Of a DNA stretch of 64,000 bases, positions 24,592 to 32,504 are shown piece by piece. The notes beneath the pieces are model-generated. The model was not told the origin of the DNA. It was given only the letters and a program-made list of their open reading frames with translations, and did not search any database. Source of the DNA: DASZPL01 sp035550315 (GTDB lineage Bacteria > Actinomycetota > Actinomycetes > JAFAQI01); the NCBI GenBank assembly GCA_035550315.1, contig DASZPL010000139.1, forward strand, positions 30,287-94,286. The letters are read 5' to 3'. The position numbers and the translations under genes are program-made. The stretch's first letter is position 1, and each line of letters begins with the position of its first letter.

Positions 24592-25227
24592 ATGTCGGTC
24601 GTGCGGCACAACCCTCATCACGCGGTCACTGACGCCAACGTCGTCCGCCAGCTGGTCCGCGAGAGCCCATGGGGGATCCTGGTCAGCCACAACGGCAGTG
24701 AGCTGGTCGCGTCGCACTACCCGATCCTGCTCGACGACGAGACCGACGAGCTTGCCATCCTCACTCACGTCGGCCGGCCGGACGAGACGACACTGGCCTT
24801 GGGCGAGCGGGAGGTGCTGCTCATCGTCCAAGGCCGCCATCACGGTTACATCTCACCTAGTTGGTACGCCGCCGGTGAGACGCGCGCGCCGACGTGGAAC
24901 TTCAGCGCCGCCCATTGTTACGGCGTGCCACAGATCCTCGACGAGGAGGCGAACCTGGCAGTGCTCGCGAAGCTCGTCGAGCACTTCGAGCGGCACGTCG
25001 AGCACCCGACGCTGCTCGACCCGGACTGGGCCCGACCGGTGGCGCGCGGCACGGTCGGCATCCGGCTGCCGATCACGCGGTTCGTCTGCAAGGTCAAGAT
25101 GAGCCAGGACAAGAGCCCGCAGACGCAGCGTCAGGTGATCGCCGCGCTACGGGCTCCCGGCGCGAATCGCAACCCCGACCTGGCCGACGAGATGACGCGC
25201 GCCCTTCATCTCGACAACACCGGTTGA
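24592..25227 (+). CDS. FMN-binding PaiB-family protein
   Basis: A 211-residue split-barrel protein related to PaiB, an FMN-binding negative regulator of Bacillus. Typical segments include VRHNPHHAV near the start, WGILVSHNG (about 24-32), the HHGYISPSWY region (about 83-92), PTWNFSAAHCYG (about 99-110), and the C-terminal KMSQDKSPQTQRQVI (about 167-181). ATG 24592 is used, but GTG 24601 has better spacing to GGGAG and matches the family start. In most bacteria the DNA-binding role of this family is unproven; an FMN-dependent reductase role is as likely. Confidence 0.85.
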   Translation: MSVVRHNPHHAVTDANVVRQLVRESPWGILVSHNGSELVASHYPILLDDETDELAILTHVGRPDETTLALGEREVLLIVQGRHHGYISPSWYAAGETRAPTWNFSAAHCYGVPQILDEEANLAVLAKLVEHFERHVEHPTLLDPDWARPVARGTVGIRLPITRFVCKVKMSQDKSPQTQRQVIAALRAPGANRNPDLADEMTRALHLDNTG

Positions 25228-25252
25228 CAACGACAACCTAAGTTGTCACAAT
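25224..25252 (+). promoter_or_regulatory. SigA-type promoter for leaderless HTH gene, with dyad
   Basis: TTGACA (25224-25229) and CACAAT (25247-25252) are spaced by 17 bases. The expected transcription start falls at about 25259, exactly the A of the ATG of the HTH gene, which would make its mRNA leaderless. GACAAC-CTAA-GTTGTC (25232-25247) forms a dyad between the two boxes and could be an autoregulatory operator. Confidence 0.6.
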
Positions 25253-25258
25253 GCCCGC

Positions 25259-25480
25259 ATGACACCGCGACCGGTCGCGGCCAAAGACCGCGCGAAGTTC
25301 CGACGCCTCAACGAGATTCGTGCCGCGGCGCTGGAACACATGCGCGCCGCCTACGAGCTGTCGGCGAAACGCAAGGTGCTCATCGGCGAGCTGCTCGATG
25401 CCGGCTACTCGCAGTCGGACATCGCCCGCGAGATGGGTGTCACCCGCCAAGCCGTGCAGAAGATGCTCGCCGCGGGCTAG
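25259..25480 (+). CDS. Small helix-turn-helix protein
   Basis: A 73-residue, fully helical basic protein. The C-terminal half is a clear helix-turn-helix of the sigma-region-4/resolvase type: LLDAGYSQSDIAREMGVTRQAVQKML (about 45-70, key residues S-D-I-A and V-T-R-Q-A-V). The N-terminal half is a charged helix likely for dimerisation. The gene should be transcribed from the promoter at 25224-25252 as a leaderless message, and may bind the dyad inside it. It is convergent with the alpha/beta hydrolase gene, 7 bases away. Targets unknown. Confidence 0.85.
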   Translation: MTPRPVAAKDRAKFRRLNEIRAAALEHMRAAYELSAKRKVLIGELLDAGYSQSDIAREMGVTRQAVQKMLAAG

Positions 25481-25487
25481 TCGTACT

Positions 25488-26516
25488 TCAGATCGTGCCG
25501 CCGAGCACGTCGCTGCCGCGCGGCATCGCCGGCCGCGAGCGGTCGACCAGCACGGGTGCCCCGGGTGCCGCACCGATCGCGCCGGGCAACGGGTCGAGCT
25601 CCGGGTCCAGCGCATGCCGGACCAGGCTGGCGAGCGCGTCGGGCCGGTCGTTCTGCAAGTAGTGGTTGGCGTCCGGCACGAGGTAGAGCTGGTTCGACCC
25701 GGGCTTGAGCATCAGGAAGTTGTGCCAGGCGTGCGTCGCGACCCGCATCGGCGAGACCGGGTCGTTCATGCCCCAGATGACCGTCGTCGGGACGTCGGTC
25801 GCTGCGAGCGCCTCGAGCCACTCGCTCTCGTGCTCGGCGCGCTCGACCAGGTACTGGATGGTCTCGTGCAACACCTTGACGCCGTCGTTGTGAGCGAACG
25901 TCGCCTCGAGGGCGTCCACCTCGGGGTCGCCGGCGGCCCGCGGCGGTGAGAACGTCAGCTGCCCCATCCCCTGGGCGAGCAGCGCCGGCGTGATGACCTC
26001 CAGCACGTTCGGCGCCGTCCCCGGATCGAGCACCAGCCGTTGGAAGTCGGTGAGGTTCGACAGCGGCAGGTAGATGTTGCCGTTGGTCAGCATCAGGTGC
26101 TCGACCCGGGTCGCCGTCCGGCCGGCGTCGGCGTTGATCGTGTGCAGCAGCGACACGCTGGTCCCGCGGTCGTGAGCGATGACGACGGCCGACTCGACAC
26201 CCACCACGTGCGCGACGTAGTGGTCGAGCAGCTCGGCGTCGCGCGGCAGGCTGTAGCCCCAGCCGACCGGCTTGTCGGAGAACCCGTAGCCGGGGAAGTC
26301 GAGCGCGCAGACGTAGAACTGGTCACTGAGCCGGTCCACCAGGTCCAGCCAGTCGATGCTGCAGGTCGGGAAGCCGTGCACCAGCACGACCGCCCGGTCG
26401 CTCGGATCGCCGGACTCGACATGGAAGATGTCGACCGGCGCGCCCCCGTCTTGGGGCTGCCAGGAGAACGACGAGCCACGCTGCCGCCAGACCTCGGCCC
26501 GCGAGGGTTCAGCCAT
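25488..26516 (-). CDS. Alpha/beta hydrolase with Asp nucleophile (epoxide hydrolase/haloalkane dehalogenase-like)
   Basis: A 342-residue alpha/beta hydrolase. The oxyanion region is LVHGFPTCSIDW (about 44-55), and the nucleophile elbow reads IAHDRGTSV (about 111-119), where Asp takes the place of the serine seen in esterases; this is the layout of haloalkane dehalogenases and epoxide hydrolases. The acid/His end includes VIWGMNDPVSP (about 258-268) and PDANHYLQ (about 292-299). The tail past 310 is Pro-rich. ATG 26516 overlaps the preceding gene by 8 bases, making it the last gene of the seven-gene minus-strand operon. Confidence 0.87.
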   Translation of the reverse strand: MAEPSRAEVWRQRGSSFSWQPQDGGAPVDIFHVESGDPSDRAVVLVHGFPTCSIDWLDLVDRLSDQFYVCALDFPGYGFSDKPVGWGYSLPRDAELLDHYVAHVVGVESAVVIAHDRGTSVSLLHTINADAGRTATRVEHLMLTNGNIYLPLSNLTDFQRLVLDPGTAPNVLEVITPALLAQGMGQLTFSPPRAAGDPEVDALEATFAHNDGVKVLHETIQYLVERAEHESEWLEALAATDVPTTVIWGMNDPVSPMRVATHAWHNFLMLKPGSNQLYLVPDANHYLQNDRPDALASLVRHALDPELDPLPGAIGAAPGAPVLVDRSRPAMPRGSDVLGGTI

Positions 26517-27642
26517 CAAGCACCACCTCGCGGCGTATTGTCTGCTGCTCGACCCGGTCGGCTCGCACCGGGAACCCAAGACCGGGTTCGCTCGGCACCG
26601 CGATGGTGCCGTCGCCGGCGACCTGGTACGTCGGGTCGACCAGGTCCCACTCGAACAGCACGGCCGCCGGCGACATGTCCGCCGGCTCGGTGAACGCCGG
26701 CAGCGAGCAGAGTGCCAGGTTGCCTGCCCGGCCGATGCCGGACTCCATCATTCCGCCGCACCACAGCGGCACTCCGCGCGCCTGGCACAGCGCGGCGATC
26801 TCGAGTGACGCCGTGATCCCTCCGACCCGCGCCGGCTTCAGGTTGACGTTGCGGCAGGCGTCGAGGTCGAGCGCCCGCCGGACATCGGCGGGCGAGCGCA
26901 GCGACTCGTCCAGGCAGATCGGCGTCCGTAACCGGCGCTGCAGCTCGGCATGCTCGATCAGCGAGTCCCACTCGAGCGGCTGCTCGATGCACGCCAGGCC
27001 GAAGTCGTCGAGCTTCCCCAACGTGTCGGCATCGTCGAGGGTGTACGCCGAGTTCGCATCGACCTGCAGCATCACGCGGTCACCGACCAGGTCGCGCACC
27101 GCCGCCACGACATCGACGTCCCACCCCGGCTGGACCTTCAGCTTGATCCGTTGGTAGCCCTCGTCGAGCCGGAGCCGCACCTCGTCGAGCGTCTCGCCGA
27201 TGTCGGCCGCGATACCGAGGCTCTCCCCGACCGCGACCGCATCCGCCACTCCCCCGACCAGCGAGCGCAGCGAGACCCCTTCGACCGCCGCCCGCAACGA
27301 CCAGTACGCCGCCTCCACCGCCGCTCGGGCGAACGTGTTGCCGCGGATCCGGTTCAACGCCGCGACGACGGCCGACGGTGCCACCGTCCCGGCAGCCAGC
27401 GCGAGCGGCATCGCGAACTCGGTGGCGACCGCGAAGGTCGAGGCCACCGTGTCCGGCAGGTAGTACGGGTGATCGAGCGCCGGCCCTTCGCCCCAGCCTT
27501 CGTTGCCGGCGGCGTCACGAACCCGCACCAGGACCGTGCGCCGCGAGTCGGTCACGCCGAATCCGGTGACGAATGGCCGCAGCAGCGGCAGCGCGACCTC
27601 GCGGACTTCGGCGAAGACGATCGGCGCCCGATCCTCGGTCAC
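26509..27642 (-). CDS. Enolase-superfamily OSBS/N-succinylamino acid racemase-type enzyme
   Basis: A 377-residue muconate-lactonizing-subgroup enzyme. It has the KLKV lysine motif (about 162-165), metal ligands in VDANSAYTL (about 190), CIEQPLEW (about 216) and CLDESL (about 240), the second catalytic Lys in NLKPARVGG (about 261-269), and the WCGGMMESGIGRA loop (about 290-302). This is the pattern of o-succinylbenzoate synthases that also racemise N-succinyl amino acids. In this operon, with an aminotransferase and ligase, racemisation of an N-acylated amino acid is more likely than menaquinone synthesis. GTG 27642 overlaps the previous stop (GTGA). Confidence 0.88.
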   Translation of the reverse strand: MTEDRAPIVFAEVREVALPLLRPFVTGFGVTDSRRTVLVRVRDAAGNEGWGEGPALDHPYYLPDTVASTFAVATEFAMPLALAAGTVAPSAVVAALNRIRGNTFARAAVEAAYWSLRAAVEGVSLRSLVGGVADAVAVGESLGIAADIGETLDEVRLRLDEGYQRIKLKVQPGWDVDVVAAVRDLVGDRVMLQVDANSAYTLDDADTLGKLDDFGLACIEQPLEWDSLIEHAELQRRLRTPICLDESLRSPADVRRALDLDACRNVNLKPARVGGITASLEIAALCQARGVPLWCGGMMESGIGRAGNLALCSLPAFTEPADMSPAAVLFEWDLVDPTYQVAGDGTIAVPSEPGLGFPVRADRVEQQTIRREVVLDG

Positions 27643-28049
27643 TGGTCGGCGGCCTCCGCGGGCACCGGTGGCGCGTACTCGACCCGCAGGCCGGAGGAGA
27701 TCGCGTTGGAGCCGTTGAAGAAGTCGACCACCGCCATCAGCTCGACCAGCTCGGCGTCGGTGGTGCCGAGCGCGCGCAGCGCGTCGGTGTGGCTGTGCAG
27801 GCAGTAGTCGCAGTTGTTGGTCGCCGAGACCGCGACCGCGATCATCTCCTTGGTCTTGCGGTCGAGCACACCGGTCTCGAGGATGGTCCGCAACTTCGTC
27901 CACTCCGCCTTCAGGTACTCCGGGTGATGCGCGATGGCGCGCCAGAAGTTGGGCACCTCGGCGAGGTTGCGGGACGCCTTGATGTCGTCGAAGACCTCCT
28001 TGACAACGCCGGTGGCCTCGGCCTCCTCGACGTACGGCACCAATGCCAT
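27639..28049 (-). CDS. AhpD-like carboxymuconolactone decarboxylase family protein
   Basis: A 136-residue all-helical AhpD/CMD-fold protein. The redox motif CDYCLHSH (about 80-87) keeps two Cys and the following His, as in alkylhydroperoxidase AhpD, which reduces peroxides using a thiol partner. The preceding segment TKEMIAVAVSATNN (about 66-79) is typical of the fold. ATG 28049 is the start; the stop overlaps the next gene as GTGA. Its presence between an aminotransferase and a racemase may reflect peroxide protection or a decarboxylation step; which one is unknown. Confidence 0.9.
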   Translation of the reverse strand: MALVPYVEEAEATGVVKEVFDDIKASRNLAEVPNFWRAIAHHPEYLKAEWTKLRTILETGVLDRKTKEMIAVAVSATNNCDYCLHSHTDALRALGTTDAELVELMAVVDFFNGSNAISSGLRVEYAPPVPAEAADQ

Positions 28050-28061
28050 GCGACCTCCTCG

Positions 28062-28976
28062 CTAGTAGACCGGCGTGCGCCACTCGGCGTGATCGGCGGA
28101 CCGGCCGCGGACCACGTCGAGGTAACGCTGCTGCACTTGCATCGTGACGGGGCCGGGCTTGCCCGAACCGATCACCCGGCCATCAATCTCGGTCACCGGC
28201 GCGACTTGCACGCCGGTGCCGCACAGGAAGACCTCGTCGGCCGCCAGCGCCTGGCTGCGGTCCAGCCGGGTCTCGCGCACCCGGTGACCTAGTTCGGCGG
28301 CGAGCGTCTGCACCGCCGCGCGGGTGATGCCGATCAGGATGTCGTCGCTGCCCGCCGGGGTCAGCAGCTCGCCGTCGGCGACGATGAACACGTTGGAGGA
28401 CGACGCCTCGGCGAGGTGCCCGTCCGAGGTCAGCATCAGCGCCTCGTCGTAGCCGTCACGGCGCGCATCGTCGGACGCCAGCGCGGCGTTGATGTATGAG
28501 CCGATCGCCTTGGCCCGCGCCGGCACCGCGTTGTCGTCGATCCGCTGCCACGACGACACCCGCAGCCGCAGGCCGCGGTCGATGTCGAGATAGCCGCCCA
28601 TCGGCCGGCAGTACGCCGCGACCTCGGTGCGCACGCCGCCCAGGGTCACGGTGATCGTCTGGTCGGACTTGAACACCAGCGGCCGGATGTAGGCGTCCTC
28701 CCGCAACTCGTTGCGCCGCAACAGCTCCAGCACGATTTCGCGCAGCTCCGCGGCGGACATCGCGAGGTCGAGCCGCAGCACCCGGGCGGAGCGCACCAGC
28801 CGGTCGATGTGCTGGTCGAGCAACGTGACGTAAAGCTGCTCGTCGGCCTCGTTCCAGTACGCCCGGATGCCCTCGAAGCAGCCGGTGCCGTAGTTGACGA
28901 CGTGCGACGCGATCGACACCTGCGCCTGCTCGTGCGGCACGAAGTCGCCGCCGAAGTAGGAGATTGGACTGGTCAC
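28062..28976 (-). CDS. Branched-chain amino acid aminotransferase-type enzyme
   Basis: A 304-residue fold-type IV PLP aminotransferase of the IlvE family. It shows HVVNYGTGCFEGIRAYW (about 25-41), the PLP lysine in ARAKAIGSYINAALA (about 153-167), EALMLTSDGHLAEASSSNVF (about 176-195) with the conserved Glu, and LCGTGVQVAPV (about 253-263). GTG 28976 overlaps the amidohydrolase stop as GTGA. It could supply or consume a branched 2-oxo acid in the seven-gene operon. A housekeeping role in leucine, isoleucine and valine metabolism cannot be excluded, but the setting favours catabolism. Confidence 0.9.
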   Translation of the reverse strand: MTSPISYFGGDFVPHEQAQVSIASHVVNYGTGCFEGIRAYWNEADEQLYVTLLDQHIDRLVRSARVLRLDLAMSAAELREIVLELLRRNELREDAYIRPLVFKSDQTITVTLGGVRTEVAAYCRPMGGYLDIDRGLRLRVSSWQRIDDNAVPARAKAIGSYINAALASDDARRDGYDEALMLTSDGHLAEASSSNVFIVADGELLTPAGSDDILIGITRAAVQTLAAELGHRVRETRLDRSQALAADEVFLCGTGVQVAPVTEIDGRVIGSGKPGPVTMQVQQRYLDVVRGRSADHAEWRTPVY

Positions 28977-30109
28977 CGCGGCTCCTCGTCGTCGAGTCGA
29001 TACAACCGGCGCGCGTTGCCGGCGCCGATCAGTTCCCGGATCCGGTCGGCCGACGCCCGCGGGCAGTCGCCGGCGTCCACCCAGCCGTCGAGCACGCGGT
29101 CGAGATGCCGCCGGAACAGCACCGCGCCGAGATAGACGAACTCGGCCAGGCCGAACCCGTCCGAGCTGTAGAGCTGCTTTGGGTACGGCGCGAGCTCCAA
29201 CGCCTCCGCGATCACGGTCCCCGCACTCGGGCCGGTGTAGTGCGCCATGCAGCCGACGTCGAAGTAGACGTTCGGGAAGACGTTCGCCAGGTAGCCCGCC
29301 TGCCGGTGGTACGGATAGCAGTGCAGGAACACGACGTCGACCCCGCGGCCCTCCAGCTCGCGCACCCACGGCGTGAACTGGGACGGGTCGGCGCGGTGCA
29401 TCGTCAGGTCGGTGTCACCGAAGCCGGCGTGCACCTGCACCGGCAGCCGCCGGCTCGCCGCAACCTCGATGGCGGCATGCAGCACGTGCGCGAGCAGCAC
29501 GGGCGCCGCCAGTCGCGGCGCCGTCGCCGCACCGAACTCGCGGAACCACGCCTCGGTGGCACGCCGCACGCCCTCGTGGTCCGGCGGCTCGACCGCCAAA
29601 TCGAAGCCGTGCCGATATGCGACGACGCTCTTCAGGCCGACGGCGGCAGACGCGGCCGCATCCAGCGCTGCACCGAGCCCGGCCAGGAAGTCGTCCGGCC
29701 CGTCGCAGCCGCGCGCGTGGTCCTCGGCCGCGCGCTCGATGCGCACGACCTCGTGCGCGGTTGCACCGGCCAGGCGTCCCATCGCAGCCGGGTCGAGTAC
29801 GTCGCCGGGTCGGTGACCGGTCTCGACGAGCAGCGCGTCGAGACCCGCGGCGGCCAGCAGCCGGCGGTTAACTTCGACGGCGCCGAGCGCCGCCCGCGCC
29901 TCGAGGTAACGCTCGGGGGTGCAGTCGGGCGCGAGGTCGAGCAACGGGCCGCAGCCGGTGAGGATCGCGAGGCCCACCGGGGTGTCGAAATGCGACGTAC
30001 CGGCCGGCGCGGGCCGGCCGCCTTCGTTGGCCAACAGCTCGAACTGGTCGCGCTCCAGCGACGTCGCGACGACCCCGTGCACGTGGTGGTCAACCAGGTC
30101 GCCGGCCAC
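28973..30109 (-). CDS. FluG-N-type amidohydrolase next to glutamine synthetase-like gene
   Basis: A 378-residue TIM-barrel amidohydrolase. VDHHVHG (6-12) holds the metal HxH; VQVHAGFGDTDL (about 232-243), FLHCYPYHRQAGYL (about 267-280) and YSSDGFGLAEF (about 322-332) supply the other ligands and the active-site Asp. The same motifs occur in the paralogue at 21360-22451. In fungi this domain is fused to a glutamine synthetase-like domain (FluG); here the two are adjacent genes and the GTG 30109 start shares one base with the ligase stop. Probable role: hydrolysis or deacylation of a gamma-glutamyl compound. Confidence 0.87.
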   Translation of the reverse strand: MAGDLVDHHVHGVVATSLERDQFELLANEGGRPAPAGTSHFDTPVGLAILTGCGPLLDLAPDCTPERYLEARAALGAVEVNRRLLAAAGLDALLVETGHRPGDVLDPAAMGRLAGATAHEVVRIERAAEDHARGCDGPDDFLAGLGAALDAAASAAVGLKSVVAYRHGFDLAVEPPDHEGVRRATEAWFREFGAATAPRLAAPVLLAHVLHAAIEVAASRRLPVQVHAGFGDTDLTMHRADPSQFTPWVRELEGRGVDVVFLHCYPYHRQAGYLANVFPNVYFDVGCMAHYTGPSAGTVIAEALELAPYPKQLYSSDGFGLAEFVYLGAVLFRRHLDRVLDGWVDAGDCPRASADRIRELIGAGNARRLYRLDDEEPR

Positions 30110-31572
30110 TAGAAGAACTCGAAGTACTCGCGCATCTCCCAGTCGGTGACCTCCTCGAGGAAGCGGTTGCACTCGTTGCGCTTCATGGCGGTGATGAAGT
30201 TGACGAAGCCCGGGCCGAACGCGTCCTTGAAGAACTGGCTCTGCTCCAGCACGGCGACGGCTTCCCAGAGCGACCCGGGCAAGGCCGGCGCCTCGGTGGC
30301 GTACGGGTCCGACTCGACCAGCGGCGGCGGCGTCAGGTTTCGCCGGATCCCGTCGAGGCCGGCCGCGATGTTGGCGGCGAGGTAGAAGTACGGGTTGGCC
30401 GACGGCTCGCCGACCCGGTTCTCGATGTGTGCGCCCTTCTCCATCGGGCCGCCCTGCACCCGGATGAACGCGCCGCGGTTCTCGATCGCCCAGTTCGCCC
30501 GATTCGGCGCGAACGAATACGGCTTGTAGCGCTTGTAGCCGGTGATCGTGGGGGTCGAGAACACCATCATCTCGTTGGCGTGCTCGATCAGGCCGGCGGT
30601 GAACTGCCGCCCGACGTCCGACAGCGGCTGTGCCGGGCTGTCGCTCATGAACGCGTTCTCACCGGTCTCGCGGCTGCGCAGCGACTCGTGCAAGTGCCAG
30701 CCGCTGGAGAAGAAGTGCGGCAGCGCCGGCCGCGCCATGAACGACGCCAGCAGACCCATCTGCTGGGTGACCTGCTTCGCGGCGGTGCGGAACAGGATCA
30801 TCGCGTCGGCCGGCTCGAGGCCCACCATCGGGTCGAACGTGATCTCGATCTGGCCGGGGCCCCACTCGTCTTCGATCGATCGCAGCGGCAGCCCGAGGTC
30901 GAGGTAGGCGTCGCGCAGCCGCTCGACGACGTCGTTGATGCCGGCCAGCCGCACCTCGGACAAGTACTGGTAGCCGTGTTCCAGGACGCTCACCTTCGGA
31001 GGCGGTGGCGGCCAGCCCGCCTCGCTCAACTCGATCCGTTGGCTGTCACGGCGTACGACGTAGAACTCGACTTCCAGGCCCGCGACGTAGTCATAGCCGA
31101 GCTCGGCGGCCGCCTCGACTTGCCGGCGCAGCAACAGCCGACCGTCGATCGGCACTGGGCGACCGGTCGAGAAGTAAGCGTCCGTCAGCACCCAGCCGGT
31201 GCGGTCTGCCCACGGCAGCACCCGGAACGTCGTCGGGTCCGGCACCAGCACCATGTCGGGAAATCCGGTGAGCTCCGGGATGTCGAGGCCGCCACCCTCG
31301 ACAAACAACGGCGTGAAGACGTTGTTCGCGCTGTCCATGCTGAACAGCGCCGCGGAGAAGTCGATGCCGCTGTCGAGGGATGCGACGTAATCGGCCGTCG
31401 ACATGAACTTGCAGCGCGGCGCGCCGTGCTGGTCGACCCAGATCAGCCGGACGGTGCGCAGGTTGTGCTCGTCGATCAACGCCTTGCTGCGGGCCGCCGC
31501 GTCGCGCTGCTCATCGGTGAGCAACCCATGCTCTGCCACGAACCCGTGCTTGCCGACTCCGCGCTCGCTCAT
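30109..31572 (-). CDS. Glutamine synthetase-family gamma-glutamyl ligase
   Basis: A 487-residue GS type I-fold ligase. Visible active-site segments are GLEVEFYVV (about 166-174), GPGQIEITF (about 240-248), SSGWHLHESL (about 290-299), NRANWAIENRGAFIRV (about 366-381) and HIENRVGEPSANPYFY (about 390-405). Adenylylation-site context of true GlnA is not evident, and the context (class II amidotransferase upstream, FluG-type amidohydrolase downstream) fits an ATP-dependent ligase that joins glutamate to an amine or similar substrate. It should be cytoplasmic and oligomeric. ATG 31572 is the start. The acceptor molecule is unknown. Confidence 0.9.
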   Translation of the reverse strand: MSERGVGKHGFVAEHGLLTDEQRDAAARSKALIDEHNLRTVRLIWVDQHGAPRCKFMSTADYVASLDSGIDFSAALFSMDSANNVFTPLFVEGGGLDIPELTGFPDMVLVPDPTTFRVLPWADRTGWVLTDAYFSTGRPVPIDGRLLLRRQVEAAAELGYDYVAGLEVEFYVVRRDSQRIELSEAGWPPPPPKVSVLEHGYQYLSEVRLAGINDVVERLRDAYLDLGLPLRSIEDEWGPGQIEITFDPMVGLEPADAMILFRTAAKQVTQQMGLLASFMARPALPHFFSSGWHLHESLRSRETGENAFMSDSPAQPLSDVGRQFTAGLIEHANEMMVFSTPTITGYKRYKPYSFAPNRANWAIENRGAFIRVQGGPMEKGAHIENRVGEPSANPYFYLAANIAAGLDGIRRNLTPPPLVESDPYATEAPALPGSLWEAVAVLEQSQFFKDAFGPGFVNFITAMKRNECNRFLEEVTDWEMREYFEFF

Positions 31573-31600
31573 CGGTGCTGACCTCCCCTTCGTCGTCGCC

Positions 31601-32299
31601 TCAAGTCTCCAGCGCGTCGCCGAGCGTGACCGCCGTACCCATCGGAATCAGCTCCGGGTCCGAGCTGTCAGGGAAGATCAGCTGGAACACGGAGTCGTCG
31701 TCGGAGTGCAGGGCCGAGGCGACCAGGTCAGCGCCACCGGCGCGAAACCGCCACAACGCGTTGCCGCGGTTGCGGGCGTAGACCGCCAACTGCCCGTCGG
31801 CGCCCAGGTAGCCGAGGTTCAGCTTCCCGCCGAACGTCTCGTCGAGCTGCTGCATCGCCTCGGCGGGCGTGGCGCCGTCGGCGAGCCGGTCCTGCAGGAA
31901 GACCCAACCGACCTCGCTGTCCGCCTGGCCTTCAAGCCGGTCGGCGTACGTCGGCCGCAGCTGCTCGGCGCGCTCCAGGAACCCGTTGTGGCAGAACGCG
32001 TAGTCGCCGTTGTGCGCGAACGGCTGGGTGTCGGCGAGCTGCACGGTCGACAGCTTGTTGGGCCGCCGCAGGTGCACCAGGAACCGACGCGAGGTCGCCT
32101 GCTGCAACCGGTCGCGGTCACCGGCCTCCTCGGCGTAACGACCGAGTCCACGCTCCAGCTGCACCTTGCCGGACTGGTCGAGCCATGCAACGCCCCAGCC
32201 GAAGCCGCCGAGACCGAACACTTCCAGCCCGCGCGCCCAGTCGTGCAGCCGCTCGTAGCGGGTCGGTTCGGGCCAGCTCGCCGCGAGGATCTCGCACAC
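31601..32299 (-). CDS. Class II glutamine amidotransferase, first gene of FluG-type operon
   Basis: A 232-residue N-terminal-nucleophile amidohydrolase. GTG 32299 is chosen because it places Cys at position 2 (MCEIL), which becomes the catalytic N-terminal Cys after Met removal; a GAGAGG site lies 8 bases upstream. The conserved LVHLRRPNKLSTVQL (about 72-86), TQPFAHNG (about 90-97) and CHNGFLE (about 102-108) fit EgtC/YafJ-like class II enzymes. It may hydrolyse a gamma-glutamyl amide made by the downstream ligase. The gene is divergent from a membrane protein gene and 28 bases upstream of the ligase. Confidence 0.85.
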   Translation of the reverse strand: MCEILAASWPEPTRYERLHDWARGLEVFGLGGFGWGVAWLDQSGKVQLERGLGRYAEEAGDRDRLQQATSRRFLVHLRRPNKLSTVQLADTQPFAHNGDYAFCHNGFLERAEQLRPTYADRLEGQADSEVGWVFLQDRLADGATPAEAMQQLDETFGGKLNLGYLGADGQLAVYARNRGNALWRFRAGGADLVASALHSDDDSVFQLIFPDSSDPELIPMGTAVTLGDALET

Positions 32300-32342
32300 C
32301 TCGCGACCCCTCTCAGGTGGACGGCAGCTCCGGCCCGGCTGC

Positions 32343-32418
32343 GCGCAGTTGTGAGGTGCGCACCGGCAACGAAGCCTCGTCCGCTTCCGATGCGGGGACC
32401 AACGCCGAACAACTGCGC
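32343..32418. promoter_or_regulatory. 10-bp inverted repeat in divergent promoter region
   Basis: GCGCAGTTGT (32343-32352) and ACAACTGCGC (32409-32418) are exact inverted copies 56 bases apart, in the 205-bp gap between the amidotransferase operon and the membrane protein gene. The pair could be two half-sites for a looping regulator. No other gene is seen in this gap. Confidence 0.35.
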
Positions 32419-32504
32419 ACGGCCGAGCCCGCCGAATCCTATGGCCTGGCGTGCACCGGCGACAACCGGGTATGCCGCAGACGCGACACATGGAGGTGGT
32501 TCGT

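Noticed and set aside
30427..31581. 384-codon plus-strand frame over the GS-like ligase
   Set aside because: Shadow frame; the minus-strand ligase has all family motifs.
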